Counted from the first letter of the stretch, positions 7,698 to 17,253 are shown. The stretch: DNA of 64,000 bases from Cyanobacteria bacterium SBLK (GCA_017746715.1 JAGHZQ010000065.1:1-64000); one strand, 5' to 3'. The notes: generated by a model not told the origin, from the sequence alone. Numbers and translations are program-made.

Positions 7698-8030
7698 TCA
7701 AGAATTTGCGTGTTGTTCTTCAAATGTTTTGCGATCGGGAAAAATATTAAACACGCGATCCATGCTCGTCAACTCAAAAAGCATGGATATTTGTTCGTTA
7801 ATAGAGCAAATACAGAGAGACGCATGAGCCGCGCGCACGGTTTTCAGGGCGAGGACTAACGCCCCCAGTCCCGAACTATCCATAAATGTTACGTCTTTGA
7901 AATCAATCAAAATCGTTTCGGCACCATTTTTAACGCTTTCACCGATCTCTTGGCGAAATTCGCTGGCCTTGGTTCCATCTAAAATCCCAGCAGGTTCGAT
8001 AATTTTGACTTTTGTATTGGTGGAACTCAT
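7698..8030 (-). CDS. STAS-domain anti-sigma factor antagonist (SpoIIAA/RsbV-like)
   Basis: The 110-residue protein is a single STAS domain with the phosphorylation-site motif FMDSSGLGAL, as in antagonists that bind RsbW/SpoIIAB kinases and are reset by PP2C phosphatases. The ATG at 8030 was chosen because AAGGAAG lies just before it; the frame can extend to a TTG at 8066. No kinase or phosphatase is adjacent, but an RsbW-like kinase and an RsbU-like phosphatase are encoded at the right end of the window. Partnership between them is only an inference. Confidence 0.85.
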   Translation of the reverse strand: MSSTNTKVKIIEPAGILDGTKASEFRQEIGESVKNGAETILIDFKDVTFMDSSGLGALVLALKTVRAAHASLCICSINEQISMLFELTSMDRVFNIFPDRKTFEEQHANS

Positions 8031-8253
8031 ACTTCCTTTGTTTGCTTCAAATTGAGATTTTGACAACGTTTCGCCCTTGGCATATTCCAGTCGAGATCGG
8101 AGCTAGAGAACAGGCGAGCCTCTCTCATTAAACCGGACTTGGCGATGTTTTGGCAACTTATAGATGCTCGATACTTCTCAATCATAATAACCCGATCGCC
8201 ATTCGTCATTGGAGATTGTATTCTGAGATTGGAGGTTGTGGGGAGAGAAAAAA

Positions 8254-9960
8254 ATGGACGATCGCGATGTTGTTATCATCGGTGCGGGTCACAATGGCTT
8301 GGTTTGCGCGGCCTATTTGCTAGAAGCAGGTTACAAGGTTTTGCTATTAGAAGCGCGATCGCGCCCCGGAGGAGCCGCCACGACGGAGGAAGCCCTCCCG
8401 AAGACCGCACCGGGTTTTCAGTTCGACCTCTGTGCTATCGACCACGAAGCCATCCATCTGAGTCCGGTGGTGCGAGAATTGGAATTAACGAAGTATGGAT
8501 TGGAATATCTAGCTTGCGATCCGGTGTTATTCTGTCCCCAACCCGACGGGACTCATTTCCTCGCTTGGCGATCGCTCGAACGAACTTACCGCGAAATTGC
8601 CCGTTATAGCGATCGCGATGCCCGCAAATACGTTGAATTTATCGAATACTGGCAGCATTTAAACAATGCTCTCGCGCCCATTTTTAACGCTTCTCCCATG
8701 GCAATCCTCGATATTGCCAAAAACTACGATCGCGGGAATTGGCAGGATTTATGGCAAATTTTCGGCTCTCGTCCCAAAATTCTCGATTTTCTTCACAATC
8801 TCATTACGTCTCCCGCCGATCTTCTCAATGAATGGTTTGACAGCGAAACCGTGAAAGCCCCCCTTGCCTGTCTCGCCGCCCAAATTGGCGCGCCCCCCTC
8901 CCAAAGAGGGATTGCCATGGGAGCCATGCGAATGGCAATGCGCCACGATCCGGGCTTATTTCGACCCCGAGGGGGGACGGGCGCTCTGATTGCCGCCCTT
9001 GTCAAGCGAGTGGAGGAGAAAGGGGGTAAAATCTTGACAGGACAGCGAGTAGAGCGGATTTTAGTCAATGATGAAGGTCGGGCGAGCGGGGTGCGCGTCG
9101 CCAATGGCAAAGAATATCGCGCCAATTTGGGGGTGATTTCTAATATCGATGCCCGTCGCCTCTTTTTGGACTTGTGCGATCGCGTGGATGTGGATTGCGC
9201 TGCACCCAAATTAAGGCATAAATTAGAACGACGTACTAACAACAATAGCAGCGTTTTAAAAATCGATTTGGCACTGTCAGAAGCCCCCGAATTTATCGCC
9301 CGCGATCGCCATGAAGAAGCGTTAATGGGATCGATTTTAATTGCCGACTCCACCCATCATGTCGAAAAAGCCCACGCGTTTTGTTCCTTTGGGGAAATTC
9401 CCGAGGATCCGATTTTATATGCCGTTTGCCCCACGATACTCGATCCCGGTTTGGCACCGAAGGACAAGCATACCCTCTGGCTCGAATGTTTCGTTCCCTA
9501 TCAAATTGCTCGCCATGAGGGCATCGGGTTCAATGGAAGCGGTTGGACGGCAGAATTAAAAGAAGAAGTTTGCGATCGCGTTTTGGCTAAATTGGCAACG
9601 TATGCTCCCAATATTCTGCGATCGGCGATCGCCCGTCGCAGCGAAAGTCCCCCGGAACTCGAGGGGCGTTTGGGACTTTCCCGAGGCAGTCCCCATCATA
9701 TCGACATGACCTTAGATCGCATGGTTTTCTTTCGTCCCCTCCCGGAATTAGCCGATTATAAAACCCCCATTGATGGCTTATTTTTAACGGGAGCGGGAAC
9801 TCATCCCGGGGGGGGGATTTCCGGAATGCCCGGACGCAATTGCGCCCGGGCGTTCGTCCAAAACCAACAACCCTTCTTAGAAAAATTAACCGACGTACAA
9901 AACTCCCTCGTCTCCTTCCTGCGATCGACTCTCGGAATTGATAACCCACCTCCAACCTAA
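8254..9960 (+). CDS. crtO: Beta-carotene ketolase, CrtO type
   Basis: The protein has 568 residues. The N-terminal Rossmann motif VVIIGAGHNGLVCAAYLLEA binds FAD, GGAATTEE follows, and the C-terminal FAD motif is LTGAGTHPGGGISGMPGRN. Words such as CAIDHE, YGLEYL, VISNIDARRLFL and GAPPSQ match the phytoene-desaturase-like CrtO ketolases of cyanobacteria, which add a 4-keto group to beta-carotene to make echinenone. The ATG at 8254 is preceded by GGGGAGAG; an in-frame TTG six codons upstream is less likely. It stands alone, without other carotenoid genes. Confidence 0.88.
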   Translation: MDDRDVVIIGAGHNGLVCAAYLLEAGYKVLLLEARSRPGGAATTEEALPKTAPGFQFDLCAIDHEAIHLSPVVRELELTKYGLEYLACDPVLFCPQPDGTHFLAWRSLERTYREIARYSDRDARKYVEFIEYWQHLNNALAPIFNASPMAILDIAKNYDRGNWQDLWQIFGSRPKILDFLHNLITSPADLLNEWFDSETVKAPLACLAAQIGAPPSQRGIAMGAMRMAMRHDPGLFRPRGGTGALIAALVKRVEEKGGKILTGQRVERILVNDEGRASGVRVANGKEYRANLGVISNIDARRLFLDLCDRVDVDCAAPKLRHKLERRTNNNSSVLKIDLALSEAPEFIARDRHEEALMGSILIADSTHHVEKAHAFCSFGEIPEDPILYAVCPTILDPGLAPKDKHTLWLECFVPYQIARHEGIGFNGSGWTAELKEEVCDRVLAKLATYAPNILRSAIARRSESPPELEGRLGLSRGSPHHIDMTLDRMVFFRPLPELADYKTPIDGLFLTGAGTHPGGGISGMPGRNCARAFVQNQQPFLEKLTDVQNSLVSFLRSTLGIDNPPPT

Positions 9961-9962
9961 CA

Positions 9963-10030
9963 CCCCCCAGCCCCTCTTTCTCCCCCTTACGAAGGGGGGT
10001 TAGGGGGGATAACCAATAACCAATAACCAA
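9963..10030. repeat. G/C hairpin repeat followed by ATAACCA heptamers
   Basis: A C-rich arm (CCCCTCTTTCTCCCCCTT) faces a G-rich arm (AAGGGGGGTTAGGGGGG) around ACG, then about three heptamers of ATAACCA follow. It fills the gap between crtO and the acyltransferase gene. A similar C/G hairpin occurs after dnaA, so this is a dispersed repeat that may also attenuate transcription. Confidence 0.6.
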
Positions 10031-10036
10031 TTTGAT

Positions 10037-10666
10037 ATGCGCGAACCCAAGAAAAACTTATTTTTTTACCACCTGTTTAAATGGTCTGTCGTCAGTCCCA
10101 TGCTGCACGGGTATTTTCGCGGGCGGATTTATGGGGTAGAAAATGTCCCTCAAGACGGTTCGTTAATTGTTGCCAGCAATCATGCCAGCAATTTTGACCC
10201 TCCCATCGTCTCGAATTGCGTTTGTCGTCCTGTAGCATTTATGGCCAAAGAAGAACTTTTTAAAGTTCCTGTTTTAAAACAAGCAATAGAACTGTATGGA
10301 GCTTATCCCGTTAAGCGTGCTGCTGCCGATCGCAGTGCGATTAAAGCAGCACTTTCCTGTTTGAAAGAAGGTTGGGCAGTGGGCATCTTTTTACAGGGAA
10401 CCCGCACCCCCAACGGTCAAATTACCGACCCGAAATTAGGGGCAGCAATGATTGCAGCGAAGGCAAACGCGCCCATTCTGCCGGTGAGTTTGTGGGGAAC
10501 GGAAAAGATCCTCCAAAAAGGATCGCCCATCCCTCAGATTGTCCCGGTAACGGTCAGAATTGGCGAAGCGATCGCGCCCCCCGAATCGAGTAAAAGAGAA
10601 GAACTACAAAGCGTCACGGAAAAGTGTACGATTGCGATTAATTCTTTGCACGCTTTAGGCCGATAA
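10037..10666 (+). CDS. 1-acyl-glycerol-3-phosphate acyltransferase family protein (PlsC-like)
   Basis: The 209-residue protein carries the acyltransferase HX4D motif as NHASNFDPP (about 47-55), the substrate-binding block FLQGTRTPNGQI and the late ILPVSLWGTEK. These enzymes acylate lysophosphatidic acid at the inner membrane. The usual FPEGTRS motif here has Gln in place of Glu; I believe related cyanobacterial enzymes share this. It is followed by hemE after about 165 bases of repeat-containing DNA. Confidence 0.85.
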   Translation: MREPKKNLFFYHLFKWSVVSPMLHGYFRGRIYGVENVPQDGSLIVASNHASNFDPPIVSNCVCRPVAFMAKEELFKVPVLKQAIELYGAYPVKRAAADRSAIKAALSCLKEGWAVGIFLQGTRTPNGQITDPKLGAAMIAAKANAPILPVSLWGTEKILQKGSPIPQIVPVTVRIGEAIAPPESSKREELQSVTEKCTIAINSLHALGR

Positions 10667-10831
10667 ATTCAAAATTCAAAATTCAAAAAAAGTCAAATCG
10701 TCAAAACCCAACCCTCACCCCCCAAAACTCAACCCCCGAACTTTACAAGGGGTTGCCCGAGTGCTTAGAATGAAAAGTTGCTAAAAAAATTTAGTAAAAA
10801 ATGTACTGTTATTGAAAACGGAGACAAACCC

Positions 10832-11890
10832 ATGGGGGAAGCCCAAGAACCGCTTTTGTTACGCGTGGCCAAAGGAGCGCAAGCCCATCGCCCGCCTGTC
10901 TGGATGATGCGACAAGCCGGACGCTATATGAAAGTATATCGAGAGTTACGAGAAAAATACCCCAGTTTTCGGGAGCGATCGGAAAATGCCGACCTCGCCA
11001 TTGAAATTTCCCTGCAACCGTGGCATGCTTTCCAACCCGATGGCGTCATCATGTTTTCTGATATTCTCACGCCATTACCGGGCATCGGAATTCCTTTTGA
11101 TATTGTCGAACATAAAGGCCCCGTCATCGATCCCCCCATTCGCACGAAAGAACAAATCGAAAAACTCCATCCCCTCGATCCCGAATCAGCCCTGCCTTTT
11201 GTCAGAAAAACCCTCAACACCTTACGAACAGAAGTTGAAAACAAGTCTACCGTTTTGGGATTTGTCGGTTCTCCTTGGACTCTCGCCGCCTATGCTGTAG
11301 AAGGGAAAAGCTCGAAAAATTATGCCGTGATTAAAGAAATGGCATTTTCCCAACCCGCACTGTTGCATCAACTCTTGAGCAAACTTGCCGACGCGATTGC
11401 CACCTATGTCCGCTTTCAAATCGATAATGGGGCGCAAGTCGTACAATTGTTCGATTCTTGGGCGGGACAACTCAGCCCCCAAGATTACGATACCTTTGCC
11501 CTACCTTACCAACAGGAAATCGTGCGGCAGGTGAAACAAACTCACCCCCATACGCCTCTAATTCTCTATATTAGCGGCAGTGCAGGGGTTTTAGAGCGCA
11601 TGGGCAAATCGGGAGTCGATATCGTTAGCGTAGACTGGACGGTAGACATGGCCGATGCGAGAAAGCGTCTGGGGGCGGAGATGAAAGTACAAGGAAATAT
11701 GGATCCCGGTGCTTTATTCGGCTCTCAAGATTTTATTCGCGATCGCATTCTCGATACCATCAAAAAAGCAGGACCCACAGGACACATTTTTAATCTCGGT
11801 CACGGCGTTTTACCCGGTACTCCAGAAGACAACGTTCGCTTCTTCTTTGAAACCGCCAAAAACGTCGATAAACTTCTTGCTGTTGCTTAA
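10832..11890 (+). CDS. hemE: Uroporphyrinogen decarboxylase
   Basis: The 352-residue enzyme decarboxylates the four acetate side chains of uroporphyrinogen III to give coproporphyrinogen III, on the heme and chlorophyll pathway. The signature PVWMMRQAGRYMKVYRELR is at the N-terminus; IMFSDILTPLPGIG, LFDSWAG and FNLGHGVLPGTP follow, as in the family. The frame extends 18 codons upstream, but ATG at 10832 fits the family start and has GGAG ten bases before it. Confidence 0.95.
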   Translation: MGEAQEPLLLRVAKGAQAHRPPVWMMRQAGRYMKVYRELREKYPSFRERSENADLAIEISLQPWHAFQPDGVIMFSDILTPLPGIGIPFDIVEHKGPVIDPPIRTKEQIEKLHPLDPESALPFVRKTLNTLRTEVENKSTVLGFVGSPWTLAAYAVEGKSSKNYAVIKEMAFSQPALLHQLLSKLADAIATYVRFQIDNGAQVVQLFDSWAGQLSPQDYDTFALPYQQEIVRQVKQTHPHTPLILYISGSAGVLERMGKSGVDIVSVDWTVDMADARKRLGAEMKVQGNMDPGALFGSQDFIRDRILDTIKKAGPTGHIFNLGHGVLPGTPEDNVRFFFETAKNVDKLLAVA

Positions 11891-11950
11891 ATGGATTGGG
11901 TGGACATATTCCGCCCATTTTGAATTCTAAATTTTGAATTTTGAATTAAA

Positions 11951-12940
11951 ATGAAGCGGATTTTTATTACGGGTGGAAGTGGCTGCATCGGTCATTATAT
12001 GGCTGAGAGCCTGATTCAAGAAACCCAACACGAACTCTTTTTTCTGGTGAGAAATCCGAAGAAAGTCGGGTTCGATTGGCGATCGCGTTCTGGCGTAAAT
12101 ATCGTGCATGGAGATTTGCGAGAAATCGATCGCTTTGCCGATTTATTAAAAACGATTGATGTCGCAATTTTGGCAGCAAGTGCATGGGGAGGGACGGCAG
12201 AAGTATTTGATATTAATGTGAATAAAACAACCCGCTTAATGAATTTATTGGATGCAGAAAAATGCGAACAAATTCTTTATTTTTCTACGGCCAGCATTCT
12301 CAATCAAAATAATCAAATTTTGAAAGAAGCCAGTGAATTAGGAACGGATTATATTCGTTCTAAGTACGATTGTTTGACGCAACTTCCTCGCCTTGAAATT
12401 GCGTCTAAAATTACAGTATTATTTCCCACTTTAGTATTTGGCGGCAATGGTAAGAATAAACCTTATTCTCATATTTCTTCTGGTTTTGTCGATGCGATGA
12501 AATGGATTAGTTTGGCACGCTGGTTTAAAGCGGATGGGAGTTTTCATCTCGTTCATGCCCAAGATATTGCTGGAGTGGTCAAATATTTAGTCGCTCATCC
12601 CATTCCCTACAATGTTATCGATCAATTAGATGATATTTACCTCAAGCAATTAGTTTTGGGAAGCAAACCCATGACTGTCAATGAGATGATTAAGGAAGGT
12701 TGTCAGTATCTTGGCAAACGAATTTATTTACAAATTCCCTTATCAATGTGGCTTGCGAATATCCTCATTAATGTCTTTCGCATTCAACTCGCACCGTGGG
12801 ATCGTTTTTGCATGAATTATCGTCATTTTACCTACAAAAATCCAGTTCTTCCCTCATCATTTGGAGAATCGGATTTTTGTCCGACTTTTTCCGATCTTCT
12901 TAGGATTAGCGGCGTGAAGGGACGAAGAATTAAGAATTAA
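11951..12940 (+). CDS. NAD-dependent epimerase/dehydratase family protein (extended SDR)
   Basis: The 329-residue protein starts with the nucleotide-binding motif FITGGSGCIGHYMAESL, followed by an acidic HGDLRE and the SDR core YFSTASIL. The active-site Tyr is probably in DYIRSKYD (Tyr-x3-Lys: YIRSK). The substrate is unknown. Many such proteins in cyanobacteria act on sugar nucleotides or steroid-like compounds. Spacers on both sides consist of AATTCAAA- and AATTAAG-type heptamer repeats. Confidence 0.8.
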   Translation: MKRIFITGGSGCIGHYMAESLIQETQHELFFLVRNPKKVGFDWRSRSGVNIVHGDLREIDRFADLLKTIDVAILAASAWGGTAEVFDINVNKTTRLMNLLDAEKCEQILYFSTASILNQNNQILKEASELGTDYIRSKYDCLTQLPRLEIASKITVLFPTLVFGGNGKNKPYSHISSGFVDAMKWISLARWFKADGSFHLVHAQDIAGVVKYLVAHPIPYNVIDQLDDIYLKQLVLGSKPMTVNEMIKEGCQYLGKRIYLQIPLSMWLANILINVFRIQLAPWDRFCMNYRHFTYKNPVLPSSFGESDFCPTFSDLLRISGVKGRRIKN

Positions 12941-12956
12941 GAATTAAGAATTAAGA
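12922..12956. repeat. Heptameric tandem repeat AATTAAG
   Basis: Four to five near-perfect AATTAAG units lie across the stop codon and downstream of the epimerase gene. This is one of many heptameric short tandem repeats in the gaps of this window, a type known from filamentous cyanobacteria. Confidence 0.75.
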
Positions 12957-13006
12957 GTAAATATCAATTGCTAATGACCTATTACCCATTATCTAATTGC
13001 TAAATT

Positions 13007-13603
13007 ATGACAGCTTTTCGGATTGGAATTGCCGGTCCTGTGGGATCGGGAAAAACAGCTTTATTAGATAGTTTGTGCAAGGCATTGCGAGATGACTATC
13101 AAATTGCTGCCGTGACTAATGATATTTATACTCGAGAAGATGCTCAATTTTTAGTACGATCGCAGGCTCTCGAAAGCGATCGCATTTTAGGGGTAGAAAC
13201 GGGAGGCTGTCCTCATACGGCAATTCGCGAAGATGCGTCGATGAATTTGGTGGCGATCGAGTCTCTCGAAGAAAAGTTTTCGCCTTTAGATTTTGTGTTT
13301 ATCGAGAGTGGAGGAGATAACTTAGCAGCAACCTTTAGCCCGGAATTGGTCGATTTAACAATCTATGTCATTGATGTCGCCGCAGGGGATAAAATTCCCC
13401 GCAAGGGCGGTCCGGGGATTACGAAATCGGATTTATTAGCGATTAATAAAATCGATCTTGCCCCTTTAGTGGGAGCCGATTTACAGGTGATGGAAAGAGA
13501 TGCAAAAAAAATGCGCGGCGATCGCCCTTTCGTGTTTACCAATCTGAAAACTCAACAAGGATTGGATGCGATCGTCGATTTTATTCTCGCGCAAAAAGTT
13601 TAG
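13007..13603 (+). CDS. ureG: Urease accessory GTPase UreG
   Basis: The 198-residue protein delivers nickel to urease with UreF/UreD. Motifs match UreG closely: P-loop GPVGSGKT, VTNDIYTREDAQ, the metal-binding GVETGGCPHTAIREDAS (Cys-Pro-His), FIESGGDN and the base-recognition NKIDLAP. No other urease gene is nearby, so the urease genes are scattered or lost; scattering is common in cyanobacteria. Confidence 0.95.
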   Translation: MTAFRIGIAGPVGSGKTALLDSLCKALRDDYQIAAVTNDIYTREDAQFLVRSQALESDRILGVETGGCPHTAIREDASMNLVAIESLEEKFSPLDFVFIESGGDNLAATFSPELVDLTIYVIDVAAGDKIPRKGGPGITKSDLLAINKIDLAPLVGADLQVMERDAKKMRGDRPFVFTNLKTQQGLDAIVDFILAQKV

Positions 13604-13769
13604 ATAGGGAATTGCCCCTTCAAAAAATGCTCGTCATTATCGGACTTCAGGTATCCTAACGCCAAACCCAATCGTTTTCCCCAATGGTTGACATTCTTGA
13701 GATATTCTCACAACTCGCTCTTAATTTTTGTCCGAGCTAAAAATAACCAATAACCAATAATCAATAACA

Positions 13770-14405
13770 ATGACTTCCTTTGATTTAAAAAACGATCGCC
13801 TTCTCCAAGTGACCTTATCGAATGAAAAAGTTATGGCAACAGCCGGAGCAATGGTGGCTTGCGATGGTAACATTAAATTTGAAAAGGCATTATTGGGAGG
13901 AGAAGGATTAGTCGGCGTTCTCAAACGCAAAGTCACCAAAGAGAAATTTGAACTCATGTGCGTTAAAGGCTCGGGGACGGTATATTTTGCCAACAAAGCC
14001 CGAGAAATTTCTATTATTCCTCTGAATAATGATAAAGTATTTCTCGAAAGTAACAGTTTATTGGCTTTTGATGAAACGTTAAAAACCAATGTTGCTTTTG
14101 CAGGAATTACTGGAGCAACTTCAGGTCAAGGACTATTCACAACTACCGTTGAAGGTAGCGGTAATGTCGCTGTTATTTCTCAAGGGGGAATTTTAGCATT
14201 TGAGGTCAATGGAATGTATCCATTTTGCGTCGATCCTGATGCATTCATCGGTTACAAAGGAAATATTCAAAAAGAATTTATTTTTGATGTGAATTGGAAA
14301 ACAATGGTCGGAGAAACTTCCGGAGAAAGCTATCAGTTAAAATTTACCGGACAAGGTACGATTTACATTCAACCCGCAGAACGAGTTTATCAAGAAAAAA
14401 TGTGA
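13770..14405 (+). CDS. AIM24 family protein, first of three in tandem
   Basis: This 211-residue all-beta protein has AIM24/TIGR00266 features: internal Gly-rich turns ASGQGLFTTTVEGSGNVAV, VDPDAFIGY and a C-terminal GQGTIYIQ. It is about 40% identical by eye to the next gene, with the shared block SGESYQ(L/F)KFTGQGT. The molecular role of bacterial AIM24 proteins is not known; the yeast namesake is mitochondrial. The three genes are separated by about 40 bases each and are likely one operon. Confidence 0.85.
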   Translation: MTSFDLKNDRLLQVTLSNEKVMATAGAMVACDGNIKFEKALLGGEGLVGVLKRKVTKEKFELMCVKGSGTVYFANKAREISIIPLNNDKVFLESNSLLAFDETLKTNVAFAGITGATSGQGLFTTTVEGSGNVAVISQGGILAFEVNGMYPFCVDPDAFIGYKGNIQKEFIFDVNWKTMVGETSGESYQLKFTGQGTIYIQPAERVYQEKM

Positions 14406-14444
14406 AAAAAAGTCTCAACTCAATGATTTAAACTTGGAGAAACT

Positions 14445-15086
14445 ATGCCAACTTATAGCTTAGTAAATTACAAAATGCTTGCTGTAGAACTGCAACGTGA
14501 AGAAGTTTTTGCCAAACGCGGTGCGATGCTTTGCTACACGGGAAAAATTAACTTTACCCGCAGTTATCTGGCTGGAGGAAACGTTCAAAATTTAGCCATG
14601 CGAGAAGTCACCAATGAAGAATTAATTGTGATGAGCGCCCGAGGAACGGGCAAAGTTTGTTATGGTTATCAGGGCGAGTACGTAACGATTATTCCTTTAC
14701 AAGGAGAGAGATTGTATATTGAAAGTAACAGCGTTTTAACCTATGATAATCGCTTGCAGGTTGGCACGATTTTTCAAGGCAATCAAAGCGGCATTCAAGG
14801 AATTGTTAAAGGTGTTGCCAGCGGTCAAGGTTTATTTACGACCACTTTTTCAGGACAGGGAGAAGTCGCGATCGTTTCCCAAGGGGATGCGATCGCCCTT
14901 GACGTAACGCCGCAAAATCCTATATTTATCGATCCGAATGCTTATCTCGGTCATAGGGGAATGCTAACCTCTCAGTTTGTAACGGATGTGAATTGGAAGA
15001 CCCTGATCGGTCAAACTTCTGGGGAAAGTTATCAATTCAAATTTACCGGACAAGGTACGGTTTATATTCAAGCATACGAACGATAA
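14445..15086 (+). CDS. AIM24 family protein, second of three in tandem
   Basis: At 213 residues it has the same architecture as its upstream neighbour: SGQGLFTTTFSGQGEVAIVS, IDPNAYLGH and FTGQGTVYIQAYER. It is preceded by TTGGAGAAACT, a good ribosome binding site. It probably arose by duplication with the preceding gene. Confidence 0.85.
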   Translation: MPTYSLVNYKMLAVELQREEVFAKRGAMLCYTGKINFTRSYLAGGNVQNLAMREVTNEELIVMSARGTGKVCYGYQGEYVTIIPLQGERLYIESNSVLTYDNRLQVGTIFQGNQSGIQGIVKGVASGQGLFTTTFSGQGEVAIVSQGDAIALDVTPQNPIFIDPNAYLGHRGMLTSQFVTDVNWKTLIGQTSGESYQFKFTGQGTVYIQAYER

Positions 15087-15125
15087 TGCTCAATTCAAAA
15101 TTATAAATTCAAAAAACAGTCGATT

Positions 15126-15761
15126 ATGATTTATAATTACAAAGATTTACCCGATAATGACAATCTTAATCAGTTTAGTTATTGCGTGAATGTAATTAAC
15201 AAAATGATTATTAAAAAAGGCAAAATGATTGCCTATTATGGAATGTTGAGATTTGAAGCAGTGGGGGAAAATTTGCTCGATCTCATCGTTCAAGAGTCGA
15301 TTAATACCCCTCGTTATGCCAATGAATTTATTACTGCAACGGGGGAGGGAAAACTCATTTTAGGCGATCGCGCTTGCGAAATGGCTTCTTACGATTTAGA
15401 GGACGCGCATTTGACAGTAAAAGCCTCCCGAGTCGTGGCATTTTCTCCGACTTTAACCTGCCAAGAATCGACGTTAGGAGGATATTTAACCTTTTTGGGA
15501 ACGGGACAATTAATTGCCTCATCTAACGGTCCCGTCGTCTTTGTTGAAGCCCCTGCAAAAGTCGATCCCGAAGCCGTTTTAGGGTGGGCGGATTTACCCA
15601 GTCCTTCCTATCATTACGATTATGAGTATATTAAAGGTGTTTTTAGTGCGGTGGGAAGTTTGGCAGGATTAAAACAATCGGGTGAAGAGAGACAGTTAAA
15701 TTTTACAGGGAAAGGAACGATTTTAATTCAATCTTCCGAAAACGGACAAGGGATTAATTAA
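15126..15761 (+). CDS. AIM24 family protein, third and most diverged of three in tandem
   Basis: This 211-residue protein shares the AIM24 fold pattern (GKGTILIQSSENG at the end, VDPEAVLGWADLPSPSYHYD in the middle) but lacks the SGQGLFTTT block of the first two, having GTGQLIASSNGPVVFVE instead. Its stop overlaps the convergent SGNH hydrolase gene by four bases. The set looks like two close paralogues plus one specialised member, possibly different subunits of one assembly. Confidence 0.8.
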   Translation: MIYNYKDLPDNDNLNQFSYCVNVINKMIIKKGKMIAYYGMLRFEAVGENLLDLIVQESINTPRYANEFITATGEGKLILGDRACEMASYDLEDAHLTVKASRVVAFSPTLTCQESTLGGYLTFLGTGQLIASSNGPVVFVEAPAKVDPEAVLGWADLPSPSYHYDYEYIKGVFSAVGSLAGLKQSGEERQLNFTGKGTILIQSSENGQGIN

Positions 15762-16717
15762 GAACAGAAGCGATCTCGCTGGCAGATTTGCTCGAATAAC
15801 AATTGCGCGATCGCTTTATTACCTGCGGGAGTTAAATGGACAACATCGCGAAAATAAGATTCTGTCGTTGTTGCCGATAATTTTGACCAAGTATCATGAG
15901 TGTCGATAATTGAGATTTGAAAGTTATTGAGATATTGGAAAAACTCGGCTTTATAAGTCGGAATATTGGGTTTAGGTAAAACATCAATTCGATTGGGGGT
16001 AAAGAGAACAATAATTGGAAGACCGCGATCGAGAATGCGATTTAATAATATAAGATTCTTTTGAAATTGTTCCTCTGGGGTTACAGTAACGGGGATTTCT
16101 CGATAAGATAAAGGGAGGTGCAAGCGCAATAATATTTTGGGAATGATATAGCGAGAAAAAAGTTCTTGTAGGGCTAATAATGGCTTGCGATCGGGATAGC
16201 TGGGATCGATCCCCACGCGATCTCCCGCACTAGTCGGTTGCGTTAAATCGTGGGTACCGATTTGTAAAATTAGCAAATCGCTGTCAAATGTGCCAAATTT
16301 TTGCAAGTACCCGAGTTGATTGCCAATTCCCCAAGAGCCTGCCGAGGCATTTAATACCTCTACATTCCCATTTATATTTTTTATTCGTGCTTCTAACTGT
16401 TCGGAAATCGTTTGCACTTGATCGGTTAACATTCCTCCATTTAATACCGAGTCGCCAATCATGAGAATTCTCAAAGTGTTTTTGGGTTTGAGTGACGCGA
16501 TGCGATCGGAACGTTGAGAATATTGATTGTAAATAATTTTGTTGCCAAAACGAGTAATATCTTGATTGGGTTGAAAGCGATATCCCATTGCTACATCGGA
16601 TTGACTTAATATAGGATTTCCCAAACCCAATTTAAAACGCAATCCTCCTTCTACAAACAAAAAAATTGAGATAACTACCAGAAAAAAGCGATAGGAAATA
16701 ACTGTTTTGAGTTTCAT
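15758..16717 (-). CDS. SGNH/GDSL hydrolase family protein, membrane-anchored
   Basis: The 319-residue protein begins with a hydrophobic segment (about 8-25, FFLVVISIFLFVEGG) and then an SGNH hydrolase domain. The nucleophile block is ILMIGDSVLNGG, the second block NASAGSWGIGN, the third QIGTHDL (His where GxND is usual) and the catalytic Asp-His pair DVVHLTPAGN. It may be a periplasm-facing esterase or a polysaccharide O-acetyl-modifying enzyme; the substrate is unknown. Confidence 0.8.
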   Translation of the reverse strand: MKLKTVISYRFFLVVISIFLFVEGGLRFKLGLGNPILSQSDVAMGYRFQPNQDITRFGNKIIYNQYSQRSDRIASLKPKNTLRILMIGDSVLNGGMLTDQVQTISEQLEARIKNINGNVEVLNASAGSWGIGNQLGYLQKFGTFDSDLLILQIGTHDLTQPTSAGDRVGIDPSYPDRKPLLALQELFSRYIIPKILLRLHLPLSYREIPVTVTPEEQFQKNLILLNRILDRGLPIIVLFTPNRIDVLPKPNIPTYKAEFFQYLNNFQISIIDTHDTWSKLSATTTESYFRDVVHLTPAGNKAIAQLLFEQICQRDRFCS

Positions 16718-16857
16718 ACTTTGGGGAAAAACTCACGAAGCAATGACGGGGATCGATCTATTTCCCAACGTGTAAAATCGAGTAAATTTAAAATTTGTAA
16801 ATCCATCATTTAGTTAATAATAAAAATCTTTCCAATATCGATCGCTGCTTGCAATGG

Positions 16858-17253
16858 TTATTCTCTTCTACTGGCAATGGGACTCCCGTGATGGTGAACG
16901 AGATACCATTTTTGCGCCATTTTCCGGAAGATATTGGTTGCCATCGATCGCGCCTCATAACGCTGACTTCCGACAATCTGCATGACATTTTCGACGAGGA
17001 CGACATAAGCGATCGCTTCTCCGAGATCGACATTGATAATTTCCGTATCGATTTCGAGATAATTGGTATTGCGAAAAATTTGTTCCCAAGAAGTACGCGT
17101 ATCTTCCCATCCTTGCAAAGTTTCCCGCCCGGGATGGATACAAGAACACCAAGTTCCTTGCGACCAAACTTCGGACATTGCCCCAATATCCTTTTTCTCA
17201 AAGGCGCGATAAAAGGCTTCATTGGCTGCAAGTACGACTGTTTTTTCGTCCAT
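16858..17253 (-). CDS. Nuclear transport factor 2 (SnoaL-like) family protein
   Basis: The 131-residue protein shows the alpha-beta cone fold pattern: N-terminal helix AANEAFYRAFEKKDIGAM, then WSQGTWCSCIHPG and ALGW-like turn TLQGWEDTRTSWEQIF, and a closing KWYLVHHHGSPI. Small NTF2-like proteins of this kind are common in cyanobacteria; ligand and reaction are unknown. Confidence 0.8.
   Translation of the reverse strand: MDEKTVVLAANEAFYRAFEKKDIGAMSEVWSQGTWCSCIHPGRETLQGWEDTRTSWEQIFRNTNYLEIDTEIINVDLGEAIAYVVLVENVMQIVGSQRYEARSMATNIFRKMAQKWYLVHHHGSPIASRRE

Noticed and set aside
9963..10030. CRISPR-like array from repeated ATAACCA units
   Set aside because: Seven-base tandem units without spacers are short tandem repeats, not CRISPR.
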